DNA from: a virus
Virus record (IMG/VR): IMGVR_UViG_3300029983_000007
Coordinates: 266,209-330,208 of that record
Reading direction: 5' to 3' (one strand)
DNA length: 64,000 bases
The position numbers were made by a program, and so were the translations under genes. This document shows, one piece after another, positions 47,607 to 55,534 of the stretch (position 1 is its first letter; each line of letters starts with the position of its first letter). The notes beneath the pieces were generated by a model. That model did no database searches, was not told the origin of the DNA, and worked only from the letters and a program-made list of their open reading frames with translations.

Positions 47607-47918
47607 TTAATAGTGTAAATTTTTAAATTCTAATTTTATACCATTCAATTTTTCAGAAATAAATTTATCTTTATTCCATAAAATTAAAAACTTCTTCCAC
47701 TTTTTAGATAAATTATTATATTGTGTTTTTGTTAAATGTTTATTATGATCATCATAATTCATAATATTAAACCAATGTTTATTTATGACAATATTCATTT
47801 CTACTGATTTTTCAATAATAAATTCAGCATAAAGTTCTTCTACATTATCAAAATTTACATCCCAAACACTTTCAATATAGCTATAATAATCTGAATATCT
47901 ACTTGTTATACAAATCAT
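47607..47918 (-). CDS. Orphan protein
   Basis: 103 aa, aromatic-rich, no known motif. Follows the NadD-like gene by 15 nt. Function unknown. Confidence 0.68.
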   Translation of the reverse strand: MICITSRYSDYYSYIESVWDVNFDNVEELYAEFIIEKSVEMNIVINKHWFNIMNYDDHNKHLTKTQYNNLSKKWKKFLILWNKDKFISEKLNGIKLEFKNLHY

Positions 47919-47933
47919 ATTAAAATATTTTAA

Positions 47934-48551
47934 TTAGTGATATAAATTATTTTGATGTATGTATTTATCAACATCTAATGGTACAAAGATACTAATATCT
48001 TCTGAATTGGCAACATTATTTCTTATTTTTGTTGATGATAATGATGATATTTTAAAATCTTTAAGAAAAACAGTATCTTTATTTATAATTACATTATCAC
48101 TAAGTAATTCAGATTTTTTATATTCAAAACATTTTTCATTTGTTTCATTATCAAAATCTCTTGGTAAAACTAAAAAAGGATAGTTTTTACATATAACTTT
48201 AAAATTTTTCCATTTATCTATATCTAGCCAAATATCTAATCCCATTATCATATAATAATTAGTATCTGGATTAGAATTACTTAGTGAAGTTAATGCATTA
48301 ATTGTATATGATGGCAAAGGTAAATACTGTTCAACGGTATTGACACTAATATTATCATAGTCTTCTACAGCTAATTTACACATATTACATCTATCCAAAT
48401 AATCAGCCAAGTCATATTTGAAAGGATTTTGTGGTGATACTACTAATTGTACTTCGTCAATATAATTTAGCTTATATATATACTCAGCTATCTTAACGTG
48501 TGTATTATGGCAAGGATTGTAGCTACCAAAAAAAAGTGCAACATTTTTCAT
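47934..48551 (-). CDS. nadD: Nicotinate-nucleotide adenylyltransferase (NadD-like NMNAT)
   Basis: 205 aa. FFGSYNPCHNTHVKIAEY (about 7-24) is the nucleotidyltransferase HxGH-type motif (H15 and H18). VVSPQNPFK is the substrate loop. SSLSSTKIRNN near the C-terminus is the ISST-x-IR motif. NadD/NMNAT transfers AMP from ATP to (nicotinate) mononucleotide, the last common step to NAD+. In a phage it could rebuild NAD+ after host depletion defences (inference). Full length. Confidence 0.9.
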   Translation of the reverse strand: MKNVALFFGSYNPCHNTHVKIAEYIYKLNYIDEVQLVVSPQNPFKYDLADYLDRCNMCKLAVEDYDNISVNTVEQYLPLPSYTINALTSLSNSNPDTNYYMIMGLDIWLDIDKWKNFKVICKNYPFLVLPRDFDNETNEKCFEYKKSELLSDNVIINKDTVFLKDFKISSLSSTKIRNNVANSEDISIFVPLDVDKYIHQNNLYH

Positions 48552-49054
48552 TTGAATATGTTATTGAGTTTTACTGAAATTTCATTATTTGTTGATACAT
48601 AAAATTTATGTAAATCAACTAAATCATCAACAAAAATTTCCAAATCTGATTTGGTTGATAATTTTTTTTCTTTATTCTTACTATATACTAAAGAAATATT
48701 ATTAGAGCTAAAACTCATCAATCCAATATTTTCATGTTCATTTTTACAATCATCATCATATTTTCCACCACAAAATATAATATTCGATGCAAACCAATTT
48801 AATGGATAATCTTCTCTATATTTCTCAGTGGAGTCTTTTAATGTCAAAGTAATATTAAAACTACTAACAATTGAATTATTGAGTATATTTTTAATATCAT
48901 CTAATACTAAAGTGTTAAATTTAACACAATCATAATCTCTAACTATATTTTCTCCATTTATACTAAAATGATATGTTGATTTATCATCAGAAAAAATATT
49001 ATGCATTAACAATTCTTCAAAAATTAGTATAATGAAATTTTTTATTTCTTCCAT
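48548..49054 (-). CDS. Orphan protein
   Basis: 168 aa, acidic alpha/beta, no recognised motif. ATGA overlap with NadD-like gene downstream and 13-nt overlap upstream; probably co-translated. Function unknown. Confidence 0.72.
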   Translation of the reverse strand: MEEIKNFIILIFEELLMHNIFSDDKSTYHFSINGENIVRDYDCVKFNTLVLDDIKNILNNSIVSSFNITLTLKDSTEKYREDYPLNWFASNIIFCGGKYDDDCKNEHENIGLMSFSSNNISLVYSKNKEKKLSTKSDLEIFVDDLVDLHKFYVSTNNEISVKLNNIFK

Positions 49055-49269
49055 GATATATTTTTATATTCACCTAAATAGTTATCAAATGCTGTCATCC
49101 AAGCATATACATCTTCTTCATATGATGTATCTGGATCATAATAATCCAATTTGACTTTCATTGACATATCATCAGAAAAAATCAAATCATATTTAGCATT
49201 CCAGCTCAAGTCAGAATTTACAATTTCATGAGCTTCTATGTTTAAATCTATTAATTCACCTATTTTCAT
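49042..49269 (-). CDS. Small orphan protein
   Basis: 75 aa, acidic, helical with a DPDTSYEEDVYAWMTAFDNYL segment. Function unknown. Confidence 0.66.
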   Translation of the reverse strand: MKIGELIDLNIEAHEIVNSDLSWNAKYDLIFSDDMSMKVKLDYYDPDTSYEEDVYAWMTAFDNYLGEYKNISWKK

Positions 49270-49274
49270 ATTGT

Positions 49275-49505
49275 TTATTTTAATTCAATTCTTATTTTAT
49301 AATAACAATTTTCTAACCCAGCATTTTTCAGTGCGTTGTAAACTTTCATTGCTTCTTCTTCATGATTATATGAAGTAAAAACTTCAATTGCCACTTTAGC
49401 CTTACCTTCTAATTCTCCTCCTCTTATCCAAAGTTCACGTGGATTATTATTTAACACATTCAAATTATCATTCTTGTCGATGTAAAAACTTTCTGAATTT
49501 GCCAT
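49275..49505 (-). CDS. Small orphan protein
   Basis: 76 aa alpha/beta protein, ending NCYYKIRIELK. The ELEGKAKVAIEVFTSY and EEAMKVYNALKNAG segments look like a compact two-layer fold. Function unknown. Confidence 0.66.
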   Translation of the reverse strand: MANSESFYIDKNDNLNVLNNNPRELWIRGGELEGKAKVAIEVFTSYNHEEEAMKVYNALKNAGLENCYYKIRIELK

Positions 49506-49507
49506 GA

Positions 49508-49717
49508 TTATTTAATTTTTTTTATTGACAATATAATAAATACTATACCGCCTGAAAAAATCACAAAAGAAAAAATAAATGATATTATCGCTAAATCTAA
49601 TACACTAAAAGGTGATTTACCAACTAATGATAAAAGAAAAAAGAATAACCATGTTGTTAATATGGTATATTTCATTTCCAGCATAACTGAAAAATATAGT
49701 TTTAAAAATTTTTTCAT
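49508..49717 (-). CDS. Two-helix membrane protein
   Basis: 69 aa. Helices at ~15-32 and 40-65 with basic ends. One of a pair with the next gene upstream. Function unknown. Confidence 0.66.
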   Translation of the reverse strand: MKKFLKLYFSVMLEMKYTILTTWLFFFLLSLVGKSPFSVLDLAIISFIFSFVIFSGGIVFIILSIKKIK

Positions 49718-49718
49718 G

Positions 49719-49895
49719 TTATTTAAGTTTTTTATAATTGTTATACGAAAAAATATTAATAATCAATAGTATAGGAAGAATAATTCCAGCAGCAATAAGA
49801 ATAGAAGATTGTCCTTTGTCACAAATATACAAAATAAAAATAGCAGACCAAATGAATACAGTTGATATAGAAATTCCAATTATGTCAGTTTTCAT
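49719..49895 (-). CDS. Two-helix membrane protein
   Basis: 58 aa frame. MKTDIIGISISTVFIW start, helices ~4-24 and 33-50, basic end (YNNYKKLK). It abuts the next genes by 0-1 nt. Function unknown. Confidence 0.6.
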   Translation of the reverse strand: MKTDIIGISISTVFIWSAIFILYICDKGQSSILIAAGIILPILLIINIFSYNNYKKLK

Positions 49896-50117
49896 TTATT
49901 TATAATTTACATTTTTAGTTTTTTTATTATATTTAGGTCTTGAATATTTATTCTTTTTTGCATCAGTAATCCAATATTGAAGAAAATGAAATAATCTTTC
50001 ATTGTCAGATATTCCGCCATAATTAGCCAGTTGAAACCTAACTTCTCTACAAATATCTTCTGCAGATTTGTTTCTGCGTTGTTCACGTTTATTTACAATT
50101 GATTTCATATTGAACAT
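49896..50117 (-). CDS. Small basic orphan protein
   Basis: 73 aa, basic at both ends, with a helical middle (ICREVRFQLANYG). It could bind nucleic acid. A start three codons later (MKSIVNK) is equally possible. TTACTTTTG upstream fits a -7 box. Function unknown. Confidence 0.66.
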   Translation of the reverse strand: MFNMKSIVNKREQRRNKSAEDICREVRFQLANYGGISDNERLFHFLQYWITDAKKNKYSRPKYNKKTKNVNYK

Positions 50118-50190
50118 TTTAATGTTATTAAATACAAAAGTAATAAATAAATATTACATTAAAACTAAATTATAATTTATTAACAGAAAA

Positions 50191-50577
50191 TTATAGATTA
50201 TTATACCATTTAATATTTTCAACTAACTGTTTCCAGGCATCATCTATTTCATAGCATGATACCTCATTATCTAATTTATCGCACAATTTTTCGTATTCAC
50301 TATAATATTGTATTACTAAAATATCTTTATCATTAATTACGTCCCATTTTTTACAAACAGGCATAAATAAATCCCATTTAGCATTAAAAAGTAGTGGATT
50401 ATCTTCTCCATTATTATTTTCCAATGAATTTGCGATATTATCTAAATGTAATAATGCATCATCATAACCGTTACCCCATTCAGATTCTGATATAATATAT
50501 AATTCTTTTTCTATATCATATGATATACCAATGAATTTTGAAATCAGTTTATTTCCTTCAATAATGTTTTTTTTCAT
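50191..50577 (-). CDS. Orphan protein
   Basis: 128 aa, acidic helical protein with several Trp. No known motif. Preceded by the gene at 50581 by 3 nt. Function unknown. Confidence 0.7.
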   Translation of the reverse strand: MKKNIIEGNKLISKFIGISYDIEKELYIISESEWGNGYDDALLHLDNIANSLENNNGEDNPLLFNAKWDLFMPVCKKWDVINDKDILVIQYYSEYEKLCDKLDNEVSCYEIDDAWKQLVENIKWYNNL

Positions 50578-50580
50578 AAT

Positions 50581-50823
50581 TTAGTCTATTTCTTCAATAG
50601 TTATTTTAACTTTTTTACCTATAAATTTATCAAAATCTTTATGCTCTAAGTTTTCATCCCAAGAGCACAATTTTATAAACATACCATTATCAGCATTTTC
50701 ATCCAAATCGATATGAAAACATTTGTAATGCATATCATCTTCAGTGTCCATCTCTTTTTCATTTAATTTATAATCAAAAGATACAAATGATTTTTCTTCT
50801 GTTGGTTTTTTTAATTCTTCCAT
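50581..50823 (-). CDS. Small orphan protein
   Basis: 80 aa, acidic, with a C-terminal beta strand (GKKVKITIEEID). Its start overlaps the stop of the secreted protein upstream. Function unknown. Confidence 0.66.
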   Translation of the reverse strand: MEELKKPTEEKSFVSFDYKLNEKEMDTEDDMHYKCFHIDLDENADNGMFIKLCSWDENLEHKDFDKFIGKKVKITIEEID

Positions 50824-51218
50824 TATTTATTTAATTTGTAAATTATTTCAATTTTATTGTAATCATCAATAATATAAAAATATCTATCATTTTTATATTC
50901 ATAAATTGATAATGTATAAATATCATCTGTATAGAAGCTATCTAGACTTATATTATTACTATAATTTTCAAGTTTCTCATTTAAATAATAATAGACAGTA
51001 GTATTATTTAATGCTAAAGTTATTTTTCTATTATCTTTGTCAATATACAATTGTCCATTTATCTTTTGCCAAGGTTGCCAATTATATAGAGAATAACAAT
51101 TTTCATATTTAACATTATTGACTCTTACTTTAACACTATCAATAATATATTTGTTGATAGGATATATATTTAAAAATATACCTGATACAAATATGAAAAT
51201 TGTTATTATTCTTTTCAT
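50823..51218 (-). CDS. Small exported protein
   Basis: 131 aa. N-terminal signal peptide or anchor (IITIFIFVSGIFL, residues 4-16) followed by a Tyr-rich beta domain. No lipobox Cys. Likely periplasmic. Function unknown. Confidence 0.7.
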   Translation of the reverse strand: MKRIITIFIFVSGIFLNIYPINKYIIDSVKVRVNNVKYENCYSLYNWQPWQKINGQLYIDKDNRKITLALNNTTVYYYLNEKLENYSNNISLDSFYTDDIYTLSIYEYKNDRYFYIIDDYNKIEIIYKLNK

Positions 51219-51227
51219 TTCTATAAT

Positions 51228-51398
51228 TTATTTAACATTATCAATTGAATCTTCTTCTGTTTCATTATAAGATTCATTAATATCAACATCAGGTGTCAAT
51301 ACAGTTGATTCAGTTACTTCAGTTTCAGGAATTTCATGTTCTACATATGAATTGATTCCAATTTCATTTACCCCCACACAATACGTTGCTTTTTTCAT
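51228..51398 (-). CDS. Small acidic tail-like protein
   Basis: 56 aa frame. MKKATYCVGVNEIG start, then a Thr/Glu-rich stretch (PETEVTESTV) that is probably disordered. Position between flanking genes supports it. Function unknown. Confidence 0.55.
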   Translation of the reverse strand: MKKATYCVGVNEIGINSYVEHEIPETEVTESTVLTPDVDINESYNETEEDSIDNVK

Positions 51399-51403
51399 TT
51401 TAT

Positions 51404-51733
51404 TTAATTTATTTGTTTTTTCTTTTTAATATAAATAATACTATTTTTAATTTCTAATGCGTTTGATAAAGATGCAATAAAAAACAAAAAAGGTAATATA
51501 AGCATAAGCCACAATGATTGAATCTTATTATTATCATTCAATAAAAAAATAAGAACATCATAAATTATACTCCAATAAATCATTTTTTTCCAATTATTAC
51601 ATTTTTTCCATATTTCAAAATATGACAAATTTAAATAATTTTGACATAAGAGTTCATCTGTCAACTCTTTTTCCTTTTCTTTAATTGAATACAATTGATC
51701 TTGTAATTCTTCCTTTGTTAATTTGCTTTCCAT
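51404..51733 (-). CDS. Membrane protein with N-terminal coiled coil
   Basis: 109 aa. Residues 1-30 are Glu/Lys-rich helical; two membrane helices follow at about 50-67 and 75-92; basic tail. Function unknown. Confidence 0.68.
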   Translation of the reverse strand: MESKLTKEELQDQLYSIKEKEKELTDELLCQNYLNLSYFEIWKKCNNWKKMIYWSIIYDVLIFLLNDNNKIQSLWLMLILPFLFFIASLSNALEIKNSIIYIKKKKQIN

Positions 51734-51734
51734 T

Positions 51735-52121
51735 TTATTTTAATCTTTTTAATTTTTCAACCTCAGTATCTCTTATATAAATTCCGTTGACTTTTTTACC
51801 CAACATGAAATCAGAGAATTTTAATCCAGAATAACATTGCACAAGTCCGTCAAATTTAGCATCAAATGGATTAGTGAAATGTTTATCACAATGATATGTA
51901 AAATCATGATTATCTTTTCCCCTTACTTTTGATATTTGATATCCACAAAATTTTTTAAAACTTCCATTTTTAAAATCCATTGAACAGTAGCTAGTACAAA
52001 TATAAATATTAAAGTTGTCATATAGCCATTTAATTATTGATTCAACTTCTAAATAACTTTCCAGTCCTTTTGGTTCATATCCTAAAATCTTGTATCTTTT
52101 TATTAATGTTTCATATTTCAT
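51735..52121 (-). CDS. Orphan protein
   Basis: 128 aa with scattered Cys/His (CTSYC, FTYHCDKHF) that could bind a metal. Ends EVEKLKRLK. Function unknown. Confidence 0.68.
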   Translation of the reverse strand: MKYETLIKRYKILGYEPKGLESYLEVESIIKWLYDNFNIYICTSYCSMDFKNGSFKKFCGYQISKVRGKDNHDFTYHCDKHFTNPFDAKFDGLVQCYSGLKFSDFMLGKKVNGIYIRDTEVEKLKRLK

Positions 52122-52348
52122 TATTCTATATTTTTAATGTTGGTTTGTTTGACTTTTTCTTCTTTATTTAATATTGAATAACAAAAAACACAAGTCCAAT
52201 ATGTCAATAATGCTATGTTAAATAATAAAAATTTAATTTTAATCTCAACACCTAATACATAATAAGATATCATATCTATTAATAGATATGTTATTACTAA
52301 CATCAATAAATAATAGAATAATAACTTCATTTTTTTGACTATTTTCAT
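52121..52348 (-). CDS. Two-helix membrane protein
   Basis: 75 aa. Helices ~9-30 and 38-58, charged tail. ATGA-type overlaps with the HAD gene. Function unknown. Confidence 0.66.
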   Translation of the reverse strand: MKIVKKMKLLFYYLLMLVITYLLIDMISYYVLGVEIKIKFLLFNIALLTYWTCVFCYSILNKEEKVKQTNIKNIE

Positions 52349-52746
52349 TTTAGATACAATTTTAATAATGATTCACAAATATCTTTCCAGTTAATTGTTT
52401 TATCATTAAATATGCACATGACTTTTGTTTCATCATTAATAAATTCCATGGCATCATCATCATCATCAAGATGCCAAATAAATTCTGGATTATCTAAAAA
52501 AAATTTATATTTATCTTTCATATTAAGAAAATGAATATTGTTTTTATCAATGCCCAATTTATTTACAACTTCAAATAAATATTTATTATTATATGCACAT
52601 TTAGTAGTATCTTCAAATCTATCAGTAACAATATGAACTTCTATTCCTTTTTCGATTAAAGATTTAGCATATTCCTGAATATCAGTTTTTGATAATGTAC
52701 TATCGAAATCAAATGAAACTTTTAGTTTTTTAGTTTGACTGTTCAT
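52345..52746 (-). CDS. Small HAD-family phosphatase
   Basis: 133 aa. FDFDSTLS (about 12-19, DxDxT), IVTDR (motif II Thr) and HLDDDDDA (C-terminal acids) cover the minimal HAD motifs; no large cap. Probably a nucleotide or polynucleotide-end phosphatase, substrate unknown. It overlaps the PspC gene by 17 nt. Confidence 0.82.
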   Translation of the reverse strand: MNSQTKKLKVSFDFDSTLSKTDIQEYAKSLIEKGIEVHIVTDRFEDTTKCAYNNKYLFEVVNKLGIDKNNIHFLNMKDKYKFFLDNPEFIWHLDDDDDAMEFINDETKVMCIFNDKTINWKDICESLLKLYLK

Positions 52747-52951
52747 CAGTTTGATTATTAAAATTATCTTCAGTCTTGTCTTTGTCAGTTTTTATTAATG
52801 CGATTAAAATATATGGATATAATGTAACATTTATAAACATTAAGAATAAGATTCTGATTAATAATAAATCAACATTAAAATATTTCGACAATCCAGAGCA
52901 AACTCCACACACCATGCCATTTTTAGTATCTAAATAAAATTTTTCTTTCAT
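52730..52951 (-). CDS. PspC-domain membrane protein
   Basis: 73 aa. DTKNGMVCGVCSGLSKYFNVDLLLIRILF is the PspC domain signature (shown here in part: GVCSGLSKYF) followed by a hydrophobic helix to ~50 and a polar tail. PspC acts in envelope-stress sensing; in a phage it may buffer membrane damage (inference). Complete for the minimal domain. Confidence 0.85.
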   Translation of the reverse strand: MKEKFYLDTKNGMVCGVCSGLSKYFNVDLLLIRILFLMFINVTLYPYILIALIKTDKDKTEDNFNNQTDEQSN

Positions 52952-53181
52952 ACTATTTTTTTGATATTATTTAATTTTTTTTTTCTATATTCAGTATTAG
53001 TTATAAAACAATCCTCTGAATATGTAAACTCTGGATGTTCCTCAATATAAATATCATATCTTGTAAATCCTACTATATGATAATCTTTTAGAGTATAAAC
53101 TCTATCTACATACAATCTTGGTTTAGGATCATATGCACCTCTTTTATTCAATATACAAACAATCTTATCACCTGGTTTCAT
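52948..53181 (-). CDS. SH3-like small protein with RK-x-KL tail
   Basis: 77 aa. MKPGDKIVCILNK start and YTLKDYHIVGF resemble the small phage SH3-like proteins that begin M-K-x-GD-K-V-V-C. Here the usual end is replaced by TEYRKKKLNNIKK. Function unknown. Confidence 0.8.
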   Translation of the reverse strand: MKPGDKIVCILNKRGAYDPKPRLYVDRVYTLKDYHIVGFTRYDIYIEEHPEFTYSEDCFITNTEYRKKKLNNIKKIV

Positions 53182-53185
53182 AGGA

Positions 53186-53446
53186 TTAGTAAGATATTTT
53201 ATATTTTTCTAAAATTGGAATAGAATCAGGACGATTAATAGCTAACAAAGCTATATCATATTCTGTCTCGTGTTCACCATCTGTTAAATAACATCTATAT
53301 GTGTCATGAACGTCATCAACTTTAAGAATTAGATTGGCATCCACTTTTTCTGAATGTCCCCACATGTTTCCTAAGTTAACTTTACATGATACAGAATAAA
53401 CAGTTTTATATTTACTTTTAGTAAATAATTTTTTAAAAAAATTCAT
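53186..53446 (-). CDS. Small orphan protein
   Basis: 86 aa, basic N-terminus then a beta-rich domain (KVNLGNMWGHSEKVDANLILKV in two strands). Function unknown. Confidence 0.66.
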   Translation of the reverse strand: MNFFKKLFTKSKYKTVYSVSCKVNLGNMWGHSEKVDANLILKVDDVHDTYRCYLTDGEHETEYDIALLAINRPDSIPILEKYKISY

Positions 53447-53494
53447 AATTGTATAGTTTTTTAATTAATTAGATATTTTTTATAAAATTTATAT

Positions 53495-53932
53495 TTAATT
53501 TAAGATTTCATATTTAGCATCTACATTATATGTAAAATCAGAAGGAGTATCCCACCAATGTTCAGTTTTAAATGGATATATCCGAATTTGTTGTTTTTCT
53601 ATCCATTGAGGTCTGTTATATATAATTTCTTCTGTATATAACCAAACAGTTTTTGAAATATCTGTAATTGTTCTTGTCTTTTTATTTGTGGAAACTTCAA
53701 AATTAACATTCTCTATATCATTAACAAGTTTTACCATTGTTGGTGAATTGCCATGCACAACATTAAAATCTTTACTTAATAATTCTGATAATGATTCTCC
53801 AGGTAAATCGCATTTTGAACATCTCAAATATTTATCAGATAAATCTAATATTGCTTCAATTTCTGTTAAATATTCACCTTCTACTGTCAATTTCCATGTT
53901 TGTAGTCTATATTTCATATTCTTAATTTTCAT
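53495..53932 (-). CDS. Orphan protein with CSKC pair
   Basis: 145 aa from ATG at 53932; MKYRLQTWK at 53917 is an alternative. The longer frame to 53971 is disfavoured because TATATTTG, a -7 box, lies at about 53955-53962. One C-x2-C pair (CSKC) near residue 40. Function unknown. Confidence 0.68.
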   Translation of the reverse strand: MKIKNMKYRLQTWKLTVEGEYLTEIEAILDLSDKYLRCSKCDLPGESLSELLSKDFNVVHGNSPTMVKLVNDIENVNFEVSTNKKTRTITDISKTVWLYTEEIIYNRPQWIEKQQIRIYPFKTEHWWDTPSDFTYNVDAKYEILN

Positions 53933-54014
53933 ATTAATAATAAATCCATAATATAATGTACAAATATACAACTATATTATGGATTAACCAAATAAAAAAT
54001 CTAATATTTTAATA

Positions 54015-54293
54015 TTATTTCAAAGATTCAAAAAAATCTTTATCTTGATCGCAAACTTCCCATTTATTACATTTAGGACCGTCATAATCTACAAATCTAG
54101 TTATCTTAGATTTTGTGTTTTTATCTAATAAGCATATTCCTGCAGATGCATAATAATTTTTAAAATTTTTACATGTACAGCAACAATCTAACATAAATGT
54201 TCTCTCAAGAATAGCATCTTCTTCTGTGTATTCTTCTATTTTTTGATTTTCTATATCAAAAAAACTACTAAAATCTAATTCTTCTGTTTTCAT
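54015..54293 (-). CDS. Small Cys-rich protein
   Basis: 92 aa. CCCTCKNFKNYY...GICLLD and later CNKWEVC give a Cys pattern (CxxC-x13-C-x20-C) like a small zinc- or cluster-binding domain. Function unknown. Confidence 0.68.
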   Translation of the reverse strand: MKTEELDFSSFFDIENQKIEEYTEEDAILERTFMLDCCCTCKNFKNYYASAGICLLDKNTKSKITRFVDYDGPKCNKWEVCDQDKDFFESLK

Positions 54294-54306
54294 AATTTAA
54301 AATTTA

Positions 54307-54470
54307 TTATTCAGCATAATAACCGCCGTGTCTACCTATTTTCAAATATAAATATCCTAAAATTCTTAAATATCTATAACCTTGTAATGTATATACAATT
54401 CTAACATCTGTATAGTCAGCAAATATAAATTTAAATAAAGTATTGTTTTTTTTGAGTATGAGTTTTCATA
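54307..54470 (-). pseudogene. Small gene frameshifted in an A-run
   Basis: A start-less frame codes FKFIFADYTDVRIVYTL...RILGYLYLKIGRHGGYYAE and ends at 54307. ATG at 54470 (MKTHTQKK) is in another frame. Removing one A from the eight-A run near 54450 joins them into a ~53-aa protein. Sequencing slip or real mutation. Confidence 0.45.
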
Positions 54471-54485
54471 TTTTTAATTTTGTAG

Positions 54486-54576
54486 GAAGAATGACTGGAT
54501 TCGAACCAGTAATAATTTATAATTTTTTACAAATGCTTTTTTGGCTACTAGTTTACCGATTAACTTACATTCTTCT
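54486..54576 (-). tRNA. tRNA with long variable arm and defective anticodon stem
   Basis: Acceptor AAGAATG/CATTCTT (with an extra G:C), U8, D arm AGTT/AACT with A-A-T-C-G-G-T-A loop, and T arm ACTGG-TTCGAAT-CCAGT are all good. The anticodon region, GTAGC-CAAAAAA-GCATT, pairs only at three of five positions and lacks U33. A ~22-nt AT-rich variable region follows. Amino acid not assignable. Decayed or atypical class II tRNA. Confidence 0.65.
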
Positions 54577-54582
54577 ATTTGG

Positions 54583-54658
54583 TGGAATTATGGGAGTCGA
54601 ACCCAAGTTTAATCAATTTAAAATTGACGCTTTAATGGCTATAAAATCCGTTATTCCA
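54583..54658 (-). tRNA. tRNA, anticodon reads UUA (would pair with UAA stop)
   Basis: 76 nt. Acceptor TGGAAT/ATTCCA, T arm with GGG-TTCGACT-CCC, five-nt variable loop, anticodon stem GTCAA/TTGAT closing a seven-nt loop TTTTAAA. Standard numbering puts TTA at 34-36 (54621-54619), which would decode UAA. The D arm is irregular: 23 nt between acceptor and anticodon stem, and no GG. Either an unusual ochre-reading tRNA or a degenerate gene. Confidence 0.6.
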
Positions 54659-54706
54659 TTTTTTTAAGTATTTTAAATATTTTTGGTATATTAATATTTT
54701 AACTGT

Positions 54707-54805
54707 AGTTAAGGCGGGACTCGAACCCGCATGAGAAATTAATCTCTGAGATACCTCATTAATAGGATTTTAATCCTAAACGTCTAACCATTTCGTCACC
54801 TAACT
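54707..54805 (-). tRNA. Class II tRNA, probably Leu(UAA)
   Basis: Acceptor AGTTAGG/CTTAACT, D arm ACG/CGT with GG in the loop, T arm GCGGG-TTCGAGT-CCCGC and a long two-stage variable arm (ATGAG...CTCAT with inner ATCTC/GAGAT). The anticodon stem TAGGA/TCCTA encloses TTAAAA, six rather than seven nt; TAA is the likely anticodon. About 99 nt, longer than normal because of the variable arm. Confidence 0.75.
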
Positions 54806-54900
54806 ATCTCCACCTGAGTCTACGATGAATGGATGTAACCGATGTTTTATTTACTTTGAAAAAACAACTTAATCATCTTACTGAATAAAAAAAGTCACCT

Positions 54901-54971
54901 AAAAATGGGGAATTGGTTATTCCTAATCCATTTAGCACTAACTAAACCATAGTACAATCTGTATCATTTTT
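54901..54971 (-). ncRNA. Cloverleaf-like RNA without tRNA consensus
   Basis: 71 nt closed by AAAAATG/CATTTTT, with internal TAC/GTA, TTTAG/CTAAA and GGAAT/ATTCC hairpins in the order of D, anticodon and T arms. There is no GTTC-type T loop. It lies in the same transcript as the three tRNAs. A tRNA mimic or a chance fold. The rest of 54806-55111 is AT-rich with no gene. Confidence 0.3.
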
Positions 54972-55062
54972 ATACGTAAATGATAAATCGTTAAGTGTCT
55001 CTTGCTTAATTAATTGAAAATTAAATTAATAATATTCAATCATAAACTATATATAAATATTT

Positions 55063-55092
55063 TAAATTTGCAATTTGCAAATTGCAAATATA
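55063..55092 (-). promoter_or_regulatory. Palindromic ATTTGCAA repeats with -7 box for the tRNA cluster
   Basis: ATTTGCAA-TTTGCAAA-TTGCAAAT is a nested inverted repeat ending in TATATTTG (55085-55092) on the minus strand, pointing at the tRNA cluster. It may be an operator over a promoter. Confidence 0.5.
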
Positions 55093-55111
55093 ATTTATAG
55101 TTCTTTGTTAA

Positions 55112-55318
55112 TCAATTATTTAAGCTCTCTTTTTCTATTAAAAATTCGACAATATCGTTTGTTAAATATGCTGTTGATTCTAGAGTATCTCCTGCATCAG
55201 AATGCTTCTTTCCTATTAAGTATGCATTTTGTAGCATTTCATTATTTGGTACATTAAAATAATCCATTTCATTTTTGAATCCTAACATATAGAATTCTAA
55301 TAATCTTTCATTTTTCAT
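55112..55318 (-). CDS. Small orphan protein
   Basis: 68 aa, acidic helical. It overlaps the upstream stop by 4 nt. Function unknown. Confidence 0.66.
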   Translation of the reverse strand: MKNERLLEFYMLGFKNEMDYFNVPNNEMLQNAYLIGKKHSDAGDTLESTAYLTNDIVEFLIEKESLNN

Positions 55319-55530
55319 AATTTATTAATTTTATCAAGTTTTTCTTTTCTTAATTCTTTTTTATCATAATATAAAAATGTGTATATTAATTCGTTATTAT
55401 CATTAAATGATTGTTTAAATTCTTTAATTTCAATATCATTATTGTAATTTAACCATTTGGTTATATCAGATTCAAAATCTCTCAAATCATATGAATCTCT
55501 CACATGGTTTTTAAATATTTTAATTTTCAT
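55315..55530 (-). CDS. Small protein with RK-x-KL tail
   Basis: 71 aa. Core FKQSFNDNNELIYTFLYY, tail ELRKEKLDKINKL. Strong example of the second tag. Function unknown. Confidence 0.76.
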   Translation of the reverse strand: MKIKIFKNHVRDSYDLRDFESDITKWLNYNNDIEIKEFKQSFNDNNELIYTFLYYDKKELRKEKLDKINKL

Positions 55531-55534
55531 ATGA

